A stretch of DNA of 17,579 nt from an uncultured Lachnospiraceae bacterium (lineage in GTDB: Bacteria > Bacillota > Clostridia > Lachnospirales > Lachnospiraceae): NCBI GenBank assembly GCA_900554925.1, contig USJG01000031.1:1-17579 (forward strand). The letters are read 5' to 3'. The notes below the pieces were generated by a model that saw only the letters and a list, made by a program, of their open reading frames with translations, had not been told where the DNA came from and did not search any database. Positions 7,601 to 14,430 of this stretch are shown one piece after another (position 1 is the stretch's first letter; each line of letters starts with the position of its first letter). A program made the translations under genes and the position numbers.

Positions 7601-7708
7601 TTAATACACAAAAGATGCTATAGTTGGAATTATCATAGCAAGTATAAGCAATATGATAATAATTGATGATGCAATCTTTTTATTTTTTTTATTATAAAAG
7701 TTAAACAT
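7601..7708 (-). CDS. Small single-span membrane peptide (35 aa)
   Basis: An ATG at 7708 preceded by a textbook ribosome site (TGGAGGAA, six bases from GGAGG to the ATG) opens a frame of 35 codons ending in TAA at 7601. The peptide begins MFNFYNKKNKKIASS, with a basic, probably cytoplasmic, N-terminus. It continues with one hydrophobic helix of about 19 residues (IIIILLILAMIIPTIAS) and ends in FVY. The layout (short basic head, one helix with a LxLxAM core, almost no tail) recalls the tiny Firmicute Prli42/DUF4044 membrane peptides, which in Listeria tether the stressosome; that likeness is from memory and only suggestive. A good minus-strand promoter lies 35 bases upstream, and vanW begins 44 bases downstream, so this is probably the first gene of that operon. 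Confidence 0.75.
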   Translation of the reverse strand: MFNFYNKKNKKIASSIIIILLILAMIIPTIASFVY

Positions 7709-7742
7709 AAAGTTCCTCCAAATCGTACATCTTTGAAAGGAT

Positions 7743-7771
7743 ATTATATATGAAGTTACCTTTTTTTGCAA
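7743..7771 (-). promoter_or_regulatory. Promoter of the small-peptide/vanW operon
   Basis: On the minus strand TTGCAA (7771-7766), 17 bases, then a perfect TATAAT (7748-7743). Transcription would start near 7736, ahead of the small peptide's ribosome site at 7720-7713. The promoter overlaps the start codon of the divergent plus-strand gene at 7750. Confidence 0.7.
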
Positions 7772-8361
7772 GTTTTATAGTATTTTGTATCTGGCTGTGG
7801 TATGAACTTCACAAACAGCGCAACAAGGAAGCCAAAATGGAACAGGAATTCTGGGAAAAAGAGACGGCTGCCAACAATACCCGCCGCAAATCTCTTGATG
7901 ATCTTGACTACATTAAAATACCTTTTGACTTACTTCCCATGGATGTCCTTGCAGATGATCCTGCCATAAGCGAATACCATGACACCCTGAAAAGTCTTGC
8001 GGACTCACCGATCGTTAATTTTACCGGTATCAGCAACACGGATTTAAAGCTTATGTATGGTGCTCCCAACATAGACCTGTTGTCCCGCTATGACCAGAAC
8101 TATACCACTTTGGTACGCACCCTGCAAAACCTCTCCCAGGCACTTTATGAGAAGGGCTTTCTTAAGGAAGCCTGTCTGTTCCTTGAGTTTGCTGTCAAAA
8201 TCCGCACTGATATCAGCGCCTCTTATAAATTATTGGCTGCTATTTACAGGCAGACCGGACAGTCAGAAAAGATTTCCGCGCTGATTCCCATTGCCGAAAG
8301 CCTAAATACAAGCCTTTCGGACCGTATTGTTTCAATGCTTGAGGAAGCTTCCAGGCAGTGA
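7750..8361 (+). CDS. Membrane-anchored helical-repeat protein of unknown function
   Basis: The 203-residue product begins with one hydrophobic segment (about residues 4-19, FFASFIVFCIWLWYEL). Charged residues follow it directly (HKQRNKEAK), and it has no clear cleavage site, so it looks like an N-terminal membrane anchor. The last third is helical and TPR-like: ALYEKGFLKEACLFLEFAVKI and YKLLAAIYRQTGQSEKISAL resemble two consecutive repeat units (about 131-180). The middle (50-120) has no motif I recognise. A GAAAGGAT ribosome site precedes the ATG. The gene is divergent from the VanW operon, whose promoter overlaps its 5' end, and its last 30 bases overlap the exonuclease gene running the other way. 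I do not recognise the gene beyond this; a scaffold role is only inference from the repeats. Confidence 0.8.
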   Translation: MKLPFFASFIVFCIWLWYELHKQRNKEAKMEQEFWEKETAANNTRRKSLDDLDYIKIPFDLLPMDVLADDPAISEYHDTLKSLADSPIVNFTGISNTDLKLMYGAPNIDLLSRYDQNYTTLVRTLQNLSQALYEKGFLKEACLFLEFAVKIRTDISASYKLLAAIYRQTGQSEKISALIPIAESLNTSLSDRIVSMLEEASRQ

Positions 8362-9096
8362 CCGGCTTTCCGCTTCTTTGGCTCTTCCGGGTCTTCCATA
8401 TTGCAGAATAATTTTATCTGTCATTCTGCTGGCCTCATTTCTGGTCAGGCTGTTTAGATCATAGTCTAATACCAGTTTATGCTCCCTGGCTAATTTATAT
8501 AACCGTTCTTTTTGTGCCGGCGAAGCCGGCACTTCTCTTTTTACCCGGTAAATCAGCTTATAGGGCGCAAAAACACTTTCTTCATAAAACTTTCCGGCCA
8601 GCTTTTCATAGAGCATGGCGGCGGCTAACGCGTCCCCCAGTGCCCGGTGCGGCTTATGCGGAATGTCAAAATATTGACACAAATAGGAAAGACTTCTGCT
8701 TTCCAGCTCCATAAGAAAATGCCTTGCTATCTTCAGGGTGTCAATTCCCATAGATGTGCTCTGTGCTTCCATCAGCTTTAAATTAACTGCAAGACGCTTA
8801 ATAAAAGAATAATCAAACATAAGACTGTGTCCTAGCAGAATATCACCTCCAATAAAGTCAAGCAGCTGCGGCATTACCTCCTCCGGCGATGGCGCCTCTT
8901 CCAGCATTTCATCTGTAATTCCCGTAAGTTCCACAATCCTGTTTTCCAGCTTCCGTCCCGGATTTAGCAGACTTTCAAACCGGCTCACTACTTTTCCGCC
9001 TCTTACCTTAACTGCTCCCACTTCTATGATACGTTCCATTTTGGGATTCAGCCCTGTAGTCTCCACATCTATTGCTGTAAAATCCTGCGTTTTCAT
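8332..9096 (-). CDS. DnaQ-like 3'-5' exonuclease (DEDDh)
   Basis: The 254-residue product carries a complete RNase T/DnaQ exonuclease domain (about 1-170). Exo I is D10 and E12 in AIDVETTGL, Exo II is D95 in GHSLMFDYSFI, and Exo III is H150 and D155 in HRALGDAL. These acidic residues bind the two metal ions that cut nucleotides from 3' ends. A separate C-terminal part (about 190-240, SPAQKERLYKLAREHKL then LTRNEASRM) is a small helical module like those found after many bacterial exonuclease domains (DUF3072-like by eye). No polymerase domain is attached, so it may be a free proofreading or repair exonuclease; it could also act on RNA. The ribosome site GAGGATC precedes the ATG. It is read in the same direction as dnaJ, 61 bases downstream, behind a weak terminator-like hairpin. 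Confidence 0.9.
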   Translation of the reverse strand: MKTQDFTAIDVETTGLNPKMERIIEVGAVKVRGGKVVSRFESLLNPGRKLENRIVELTGITDEMLEEAPSPEEVMPQLLDFIGGDILLGHSLMFDYSFIKRLAVNLKLMEAQSTSMGIDTLKIARHFLMELESRSLSYLCQYFDIPHKPHRALGDALAAAMLYEKLAGKFYEESVFAPYKLIYRVKREVPASPAQKERLYKLAREHKLVLDYDLNSLTRNEASRMTDKIILQYGRPGRAKEAESRSLPGSFLKH

Positions 9097-9119
9097 ATTG
9101 ATCCTCGTGCATATTTAAA

Positions 9120-9144
9120 GGAAGAACAGCCCCGCTATTCTTCC
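9120..9144 (-). terminator. Possible weak terminator after dnaJ
   Basis: On the minus strand a stem (7 bp, one mismatch, 3 bp, loop GGG) forms 14 bases after the dnaJ stop. Only three T follow the stem's end, so it may slow rather than stop polymerase and let some transcripts reach the exonuclease gene. Confidence 0.45.
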
Positions 9145-9157
9145 TCTATTCCTGCAT

Positions 9158-10318
9158 TTATTTCCAAAATTTTTTCTTCCTGGAATCTTTTCCCTCAGTC
9201 TTATCTGCATTTACATTCTGAGCAGCATTTAAGCTGTCGCCTGTCAAAGCGTCAAACTGTTTCAGCAATTCCTTAGCTTCATGGGATAATTTTTCGGGCG
9301 TCTGAACCACCAGTGTCACATAGTGATCTCCCCGAACCTCCTTATTTCTTAAAGTGGGTACGCCTTTCCCCTTTAAACGCACCTTAGTGTCGGTCTGGGT
9401 ACCGGGCTTCACTTCATAAATTACTTTACCATCCACAGTATCTACGATCACATCACCGCCCAGTGCTGCAACCGCATAGGATATCGGCACTGTAGAATAG
9501 ATATTATAATCCTGTCTCTGGAAAATAGGATGACGGCCTACGATCACCTCTACTAACAGATCGCCTCTGGGGCCTCCGTTCACACCCGGTTCACCTTTAT
9601 CCCGGATGCGGACACTCTGTCCGTTGTCAATGCCTGCCGGGATGGATACCTGTATTTTCTTACGGCTTGCAATATATCCTGAACCATGACAGTCCATACA
9701 TTTTTCTTTGATGACCTTTCCTGTACCGTTACACTCCGGACAGGTCTGTACATTCCTGACTGTGCCAAAGAAAGACTGCTGGGTAAATACTACCTGACCT
9801 TTACCGCCGCATTTCTGGCAGGTTTCCGGACTGGTTCCCGGCTTCGCTCCGGTGCCGTGACAGGTCTTACATTCATCCTTTAAGGTCAGCTCGATTTCCT
9901 TATCAACACCAAAGACAGCCTCCTCAAAGGTAATCCTTACACTTGTTCTGATATTGGCACCCTTCATAGGTCCGTTGCTGCCCCGGCCTTTACGGCCGCC
10001 GCCGAAGAAATCGCCGAAAATATCGCCAAAAATATCACTGAAATCAGCGCTGTTGAAGTCAAAGCCGCCGTATCCGCCACCGCCGCCTTCGAAGGCCGCA
10101 TGACCAAACTGATCATACTGTTTTTTCTTCTCCGGGTCGCTTAAAATGGCGTAAGCTTCCGAGGCTTCCTTAAACTTTTTCTCCGCTTCCGCATCTCCGG
10201 GATTCATATCCGGATGGTATTTTTTGGCAAGCGCTCTATATGCTTTTTTAATAGTGGCATCATCTGCATTCTTATTAATTCCAAGAACTTCATAATAGTC
10301 ACGTTTTTGTTCTGCCAT
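9158..10318 (-). CDS. dnaJ: Chaperone DnaJ (Hsp40)
   Basis: DnaJ delivers unfolded clients to DnaK and stimulates its ATPase. The 386-residue product is a full type I Hsp40. It has a J domain (about 5-70, HPD at 35-37) and a Gly/Phe-rich linker (about 75-112, GGYGGFDFNSADFSDIFGDIFG). The zinc region has four CxxCxGxG-type repeats (about 150-215, CKTCHGTG, CQKCGGKG, CPECNGTG, CMDCHGSG), followed by the C-terminal substrate-binding domains. The tail ends in a lysine-rich stretch. GGGAGGAA lies ahead of the ATG. It follows dnaK in order and orientation, but a terminator and a new promoter separate the two, and no CIRCE precedes dnaJ, so HrcA would not act here directly. Confidence 0.98.
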   Translation of the reverse strand: MAEQKRDYYEVLGINKNADDATIKKAYRALAKKYHPDMNPGDAEAEKKFKEASEAYAILSDPEKKKQYDQFGHAAFEGGGGGYGGFDFNSADFSDIFGDIFGDFFGGGRKGRGSNGPMKGANIRTSVRITFEEAVFGVDKEIELTLKDECKTCHGTGAKPGTSPETCQKCGGKGQVVFTQQSFFGTVRNVQTCPECNGTGKVIKEKCMDCHGSGYIASRKKIQVSIPAGIDNGQSVRIRDKGEPGVNGGPRGDLLVEVIVGRHPIFQRQDYNIYSTVPISYAVAALGGDVIVDTVDGKVIYEVKPGTQTDTKVRLKGKGVPTLRNKEVRGDHYVTLVVQTPEKLSHEAKELLKQFDALTGDSLNAAQNVNADKTEGKDSRKKKFWK

Positions 10319-10351
10319 TCTTAATTCCTCCCATGCCCTCAGCGCACAGTA

Positions 10352-10368
10352 TGCCGCTCAAGGCGGCA
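10352..10368 (-). promoter_or_regulatory. GC-rich stem-loop in the dnaJ leader
   Basis: TGCCGC and GCGGCA pair perfectly around a five-base loop within the predicted dnaJ 5' leader, 34 bases before the start codon and not followed by a T run on the minus strand. It may affect mRNA stability or translation; no known element matches. Confidence 0.4.
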
Positions 10369-10380
10369 CAAATCTTTTAT

Positions 10381-10410
10381 AGTATAACACTAAGCATAAG
10401 TCTGTCACAA
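10381..10410 (-). promoter_or_regulatory. dnaJ promoter
   Basis: On the minus strand TTGTGA (10410-10405), an 18-base spacer and TATACT (10386-10381). It lies between the dnaK terminator and dnaJ. The -10 differs from consensus at one base. No CIRCE or other palindromic operator overlaps it. Confidence 0.65.
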
Positions 10411-10436
10411 GAACTTTTAAATCAGTTTCTGAAATA

Positions 10437-10482
10437 AAGTTTGCCTTGGGCAATACATTTGTTGATTGCCCCAGACAAACTT
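10437..10482 (-). terminator. Terminator after dnaK
   Basis: Bases 10437-10454 and 10465-10482 form an 18-position stem with two mismatches and a ten-base loop. On the minus strand it is followed by T-rich DNA (CTTTATTTC), 26 bases past the dnaK stop. It separates dnaK from dnaJ, probably incompletely since the T tract is broken by an A. Confidence 0.7.
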
Positions 10483-10508
10483 ATTTATTTAAAAAAGCTT
10501 TTTCCGAT

Positions 10509-12383
10509 TTATACTTCTCTGTAGTCTCCATCAACTACATCATCTGCCCCGCCGGCATCTGCACCCATATCAGGACCTGCACCGGCACCCATATCGGGGC
10601 CTGCCGCGCCGCCTGCCTGCTGCATATTCTCATACATCTTGGTAAATAATGCCTGTGCGCTTGTAGTAAGTTTTTCTTTTGCTGCCTTAAGTGCATCCAG
10701 ATCAGCATCAGAAATTTCCTGATCCTTAGTTCTTTCCAGAATATCCTTAACTGCCTGCATATCAGCTTCAACGGTTGCCTTTTCGGAAGCGTCGATCTTA
10801 TCTCCCACTTCATTTAAGGCCTTTTCTGTCTGGAATACAAAGGAATCTGCTTCATTTCTTGCATCAATTCCTTCTTTTCTCTTCTTATCCTGAGCCTCAA
10901 ACTCAGCCGCTTCCTTCACTGCCTTATCGATCTCATCATCAGACATATTGGAGCTTGCTGTGATTGTGATATGCTGTTCCTTGCCAGTTCCCAGATCTTT
11001 CGCAGATACATTAACGATACCGTTGGCATCAATATCAAAGGTAACTTCAATCTGAGGTACTCCACGCATTGCCGGAGGGATACCGTCTAATCTGAACTGT
11101 CCAAGGGACTTGTTGTCCTTTGCAAACTGTCTTTCACCCTGTAATACGTTAATATCAACTGCTGTCTGATTATCTGCTGCTGTAGAGAAGATCTGGCTCT
11201 TCTTTGTAGGGATCGTTGTATTTCTCTCGATCAGTCTGGTTGCAATACCGCCCATTGTCTCAATAGACAGGGAAAGGGGAGTAACATCCAGAAGAAGGAT
11301 TTCACCTGCACCGGCATCTCCGGCCAGCTTACCGCCCTGAATAGAAGCACCCAGTGCAACACATTCGTCAGGATTAAGGCTCTTGCTGGGTTCATGTCCT
11401 GTCAACTGTTTTACCTTATCCTGTACAGCAGGAATACGTGTAGAACCTCCTACTAATAATACCTGGCCTAAATCTGCGTTGGTAAGGCCTGCATCCTTCA
11501 TTGCGTTCTGAACAGGAATTGCTGTTCTTTCTACCAGATCATGTGTCAGTTCATCAAATTTTGCTCTTGAAAGGTTCATATCAAAATGCTTAGGGCCTTC
11601 CGCAGTTGCTGTGATGAAAGGAAGATTAATGTTTGTTGTGGTAGCGGAGGACAGTTCCTTCTTAGCTTTCTCAGCAGCTTCCTTTAATCTCTGAAGTGCC
11701 ATCTTATCATTGGATAAGTCAACACCTTCTGCTTTCTTAAATTCATCTATCATCCACTGTGTCAGCTTGTTGTCAAAGTCATCGCCGCCAAGGTGTGTAT
11801 CGCCATTGGTTGCCAGAACTTCAATGACACCGTCGCCGATTTCAATAATAGAAACATCAAAGGTACCGCCGCCTAAGTCGTATACCATGATCTTCTGTTC
11901 TTTTTCATTGTCAAGGCCATAAGCAAGGGCTGCCGCTGTAGGCTCATTGATGATACGCTTTACATCAAGTCCTGCGATCTTGCCTGCATCCTTAGTTGCC
12001 TGACGCTGTGCATCATTGAAATAGGCAGGAACGGTAATTACTGCTTCTGTTACCTTTTCACCTAAATAGCTTTCAGCATCTGCTTTCAGCTTCTGAAGAA
12101 TCATGGCAGAAATCTGCTGAGGGGAGTACTTCTTATCATCAATTGTACGTCCTCTGTCTGTACCCATATCTCTCTTAATGGAAGAAATGGTCTTTTCTGC
12201 ATTGGTTACTGCCTGACGTTTTGCAGGTTCACCGATCAGTCTTTCTCCTGTTTTTGTAAATGCCACTACAGAGGGTGTTGTTCTTGCGCCTTCTGCGTTG
12301 GCGATGACGGTGGGCTTTCCACCTTCCATAACTGCTACACAGCTGTTTGTTGTACCTAAGTCAATACCAATTATCTTGCTCAT
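10509..12383 (-). CDS. dnaK: Chaperone DnaK (Hsp70)
   Basis: DnaK is the ATP-driven chaperone that binds exposed hydrophobic peptide segments in the cytoplasm. The 624-residue product has the nucleotide-binding domain at about 1-360 (IGIDLGTTNSCVAV at the start, VYDLGGGTFDVSI, LLVGGSTRIPAVQ) and the substrate-binding domain with the DVTPLSLSIETMGG linker segment. A helical lid and a Gly/Asp-rich tail ending DGDYREV follow. The short stretch before SPQQISA lacks the roughly two-dozen-residue insert of proteobacterial DnaK, as in Gram-positive bacteria. AGGAGGAG precedes the ATG. It follows grpE after a 92-base A/T-rich gap and is part of the CIRCE-led hrcA unit, so it should be derepressed on heat shock when HrcA loses activity. 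Confidence 0.99.
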   Translation of the reverse strand: MSKIIGIDLGTTNSCVAVMEGGKPTVIANAEGARTTPSVVAFTKTGERLIGEPAKRQAVTNAEKTISSIKRDMGTDRGRTIDDKKYSPQQISAMILQKLKADAESYLGEKVTEAVITVPAYFNDAQRQATKDAGKIAGLDVKRIINEPTAAALAYGLDNEKEQKIMVYDLGGGTFDVSIIEIGDGVIEVLATNGDTHLGGDDFDNKLTQWMIDEFKKAEGVDLSNDKMALQRLKEAAEKAKKELSSATTTNINLPFITATAEGPKHFDMNLSRAKFDELTHDLVERTAIPVQNAMKDAGLTNADLGQVLLVGGSTRIPAVQDKVKQLTGHEPSKSLNPDECVALGASIQGGKLAGDAGAGEILLLDVTPLSLSIETMGGIATRLIERNTTIPTKKSQIFSTAADNQTAVDINVLQGERQFAKDNKSLGQFRLDGIPPAMRGVPQIEVTFDIDANGIVNVSAKDLGTGKEQHITITASSNMSDDEIDKAVKEAAEFEAQDKKRKEGIDARNEADSFVFQTEKALNEVGDKIDASEKATVEADMQAVKDILERTKDQEISDADLDALKAAKEKLTTSAQALFTKMYENMQQAGGAAGPDMGAGAGPDMGADAGGADDVVDGDYREV

Positions 12384-12427
12384 AATTATCTCCTCCTGAT
12401 TTATTAATTGGGTTTATAAACTGTTAG

Positions 12428-12455
12428 TTAATATAGTTAATGCTTGCTTTGTTAA
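12428..12455 (-). promoter_or_regulatory. Possible internal promoter ahead of dnaK
   Basis: Within the 92-base grpE-dnaK gap the minus strand reads TTAACA (12455-12450), a 16-base spacer and TATTAA (12433-12428). The match is moderate and the whole gap is A/T rich with repeated TTAAC motifs, so chance is quite possible. If real it would give dnaK a CIRCE-free supply. Confidence 0.3.
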
Positions 12456-12475
12456 TGGCTGCTCTGCTTTTGCCG

Positions 12476-13132
12476 CTAGCTTACCACTGCTACCATGCTG
12501 TGCCTTACCACACTGTCTCTGTAGGTGTATCCCTTCTGCAATTCCTGTGCGATCACACCGGATTCATATTCGTCACTTTCCACCTGCATCACTGCATTGT
12601 GGAAATCCGGGTTAAATTCCTCACCTACTGCGGGAATCGGCTTTACTTCCATTTTTTCAAGCTCAGAAATCAGTTGCTTGTATATCATTTCCATTCCCTC
12701 TGCAAAGGGGGAATCCTTTTCCTGTTCGGGAACAGTTGCCAGGCCTCTTTCAAAATTGTCCACCACCGGAAGGATCTTTTCGATCACGCTTTTAGCCCCT
12801 GTTTCAAACATGGCTGTTTTTTCCCTCTCAGAGCGTTTTCTGAAATTTTCAAATTCAGCCATCTGACGCTTTACACGATCCTCCAATTCCTCTACCTTTT
12901 CCTTAAGAGCCTCCTGTTTCTTATCAGCCTTCAGCTTTTTCCTGGAGATCTTCTTATCTTCCCTTGCTTCCTCCGCATCTCCTGCAATAGGCTCCGGAGT
13001 TTCCTCCATTTCTTCCGTCTGGGAAGCATTTTGTTCTTCTTCGGGTATTTCCTGTGCTTCCCCCAAAGTATCCTTCATGGTTTCTTCTGTATCAGCTTCA
13101 TCCTGTAAGTCCTTCTTTATTTCTTCATTCAT
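12476..13132 (-). CDS. grpE: Nucleotide exchange factor GrpE
   Basis: GrpE releases ADP from DnaK and so resets the chaperone cycle. The product is 218 residues from the ATG at 13132. An in-frame ATG lies three codons upstream at 13141, but it abuts AAAGGG directly, whereas 13132 lies nine bases from it. A long acidic, disordered N-terminus (to about residue 75, full of Glu) precedes a coiled-coil region (about 75-110, KVEELEDRVKRQMAEFENFR). The C-terminal beta domain carries NPDFHNAVMQVE and the GYTYRDSVVRHSMVAV end typical of the family. The acidic leader is longer than in Escherichia coli but usual for Clostridia. It sits between hrcA (21-base gap) and dnaK in the heat-shock unit. Confidence 0.95.
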   Translation of the reverse strand: MNEEIKKDLQDEADTEETMKDTLGEAQEIPEEEQNASQTEEMEETPEPIAGDAEEAREDKKISRKKLKADKKQEALKEKVEELEDRVKRQMAEFENFRKRSEREKTAMFETGAKSVIEKILPVVDNFERGLATVPEQEKDSPFAEGMEMIYKQLISELEKMEVKPIPAVGEEFNPDFHNAVMQVESDEYESGVIAQELQKGYTYRDSVVRHSMVAVVS

Positions 13133-13153
13133 CTGCCTCATCCCTTTCTATCT

Positions 13154-14185
13154 TTATGTCTTTTTCTTATATAATTCATCCAATTGATGAGTAATTGTTT
13201 TCAGAGTTCCTACTACCTTATCATAATCCATTCTCTTAGGACCGATAATCCCTATTGTTCCACGCATTCCCTCGCCTAATTCATAGGTAGCTGTCACTAC
13301 GCTGCAGTCCTTCATGGTCTGAATTGGGGTTTCATTTCCAATGTAAACCTGTATCCCTGTACTGTTTTCATCTGCCAGGGTATCCTGCACAAGCTCTGTC
13401 AGCATTTGCTTTTCTTCAAATGTATTAATAATATCACTGGCCTTCTGCTGATCAGCAAGCTCCGGATATTTAAAAATATTATTGGCGCCGCTGGTATAGA
13501 TTTCCAGATCCTCTTCGGCTTTAATGGATTCTGCTATGGCATCTATCACATCCGCTACGATAGAGCTGTGTATGCCGGCCTGCTGCTTCATTGCCGAGAT
13601 CATGCTTAAATTTATTTCCTCCAAAGCAAGACCGTTTAAATGTGTATTTAATAGAATATTTAATTTCAGCAGCGTCTCGTCGTCAAGTTCTTCAGACACC
13701 GGAATAATGTTGTTTTTAATTACATTGCCTTCCACCACTACAACTGCCAGAATCTGATTGACATCAACTCTTGAAAGCTGCAGAAATTTGATTTTATTGG
13801 TATGGATCGTGGGTGCCGAGATCATAGTGGCGTAATTGGTATTGGTAGCAAGAAGCTTTGCTACCTGCTTAAGAAGATGATCCATCTTGTCTTCCTTCTC
13901 AAGCATCATCTCCTTCAGCTCTTCTAACTCTCTGTCCTTTTCCTCCATCATGGTATCTACATATAAGCGGTACCCTTTGTCGGAAGGGATTCTTCCTGCT
14001 GAAGTATGAGGCTGCAAAATATAACCCATTTCCTCCAGATCCGACATTTCATTACGTATCGTGGCAGAGCTTAAATTCAAATCCGTATATTTGGAAATCG
14101 TTCTGCTGCCAACAGGCTCTCCTGTCTCAAGATAGTTGCGGATAATGGCCTGCAATATTTTGATTTTTCTTTCACTTAACTGCAT
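13154..14185 (-). CDS. hrcA: Heat-inducible transcription repressor HrcA
   Basis: HrcA binds CIRCE elements and represses the class I heat-shock genes; GroEL-type chaperones help it fold, so it is titrated when unfolded proteins build up. From the ATG at 14185 the protein is 343 residues. It begins MQLSERKIKIL with a winged-helix domain (about 1-75, GEPVGSRTISKY, LSSATIRNEMSDLEEMGYI, HTSAGRIPSDKGYRLYV). A dimerisation/GAF-like region follows, ending IIGPKRMDY near the C-terminus. In-frame ATGs also exist at 14194 and 14191, but the GGGGG ribosome site touches them, while 14185 is nine bases away and matches the usual family start. It is first in its operon, directly after CIRCE, giving self-repression. 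Confidence 0.96.
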   Translation of the reverse strand: MQLSERKIKILQAIIRNYLETGEPVGSRTISKYTDLNLSSATIRNEMSDLEEMGYILQPHTSAGRIPSDKGYRLYVDTMMEEKDRELEELKEMMLEKEDKMDHLLKQVAKLLATNTNYATMISAPTIHTNKIKFLQLSRVDVNQILAVVVVEGNVIKNNIIPVSEELDDETLLKLNILLNTHLNGLALEEINLSMISAMKQQAGIHSSIVADVIDAIAESIKAEEDLEIYTSGANNIFKYPELADQQKASDIINTFEEKQMLTELVQDTLADENSTGIQVYIGNETPIQTMKDCSVVTATYELGEGMRGTIGIIGPKRMDYDKVVGTLKTITHQLDELYKKKT

Positions 14186-14223
14186 CCCCATCATCCCCCT
14201 TTTAGCCTTAATCTTTTATCTTG

Positions 14224-14250
14224 TTAGCACTCAATCAACTGGAGTGCTAA
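14224..14250. promoter_or_regulatory. CIRCE operator (HrcA binding site)
   Basis: TTAGCACTC, nine bases, GAGTGCTAA: both arms match the CIRCE consensus perfectly. It begins about eight bases after the predicted hrcA transcription start, so it lies both in the DNA operator position and in the 5' leader RNA. It is the only CIRCE in the window. Confidence 0.98.
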
Positions 14251-14264
14251 CACCTTCTTAACCT

Positions 14265-14293
14265 AAAATATCACTTACCCTATTTATTGTCAA
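14265..14293 (-). promoter_or_regulatory. hrcA-grpE-dnaK promoter
   Basis: On the minus strand a perfect TTGACA (14293-14288), a 17-base spacer and TATTTT (14270-14265) preceded by TGA, an extended -10. Transcription should start near 14258, immediately before CIRCE, the usual arrangement for repression by HrcA. Confidence 0.85.
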
Positions 14294-14330
14294 CACATAC
14301 CGCATAAAATAATTATTAAAAAATTCTAAA

Positions 14331-14362
14331 ACAAAAAAGAAATGTGCGCCGCCAGGCGCACA
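14331..14362 (-). terminator. Second tandem terminator after the H1-like gene
   Basis: TGTGCGCC and GGCGCACA (14343-14362) form a perfect 8-bp GC-rich stem with a four-base loop. On the minus strand the stem is followed by TTTCTTTTTTGTTTT. It lies just ahead of the hrcA promoter and, with the hairpin at 14371-14396, keeps upstream transcription out of the heat-shock operon. Confidence 0.8.
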
Positions 14363-14365
14363 CGC

Positions 14366-14396
14366 AAAAAAAGGATACTGCCTTAGCAGTATCCTT
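14366..14396 (-). terminator. First tandem terminator after the H1-like gene
   Basis: AAGGATACTGC and GCAGTATCCTT (14371-14396) form a perfect 11-bp stem with a four-base loop, running on the minus strand into seven T. It lies 35 bases past the stop of the H1-like gene. Confidence 0.92.
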
Positions 14397-14430
14397 ACGC
14401 TTGAGCAAATATAATTGTTTTCTTCTCTTA

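Noticed and set aside
12440..13108. 222-codon plus-strand open frame opposite grpE
   Set aside because: It is antisense to grpE almost throughout, is full of Phe/Leu/Cys from reversed Glu/Lys codons, and has no ribosome site or family resemblance.
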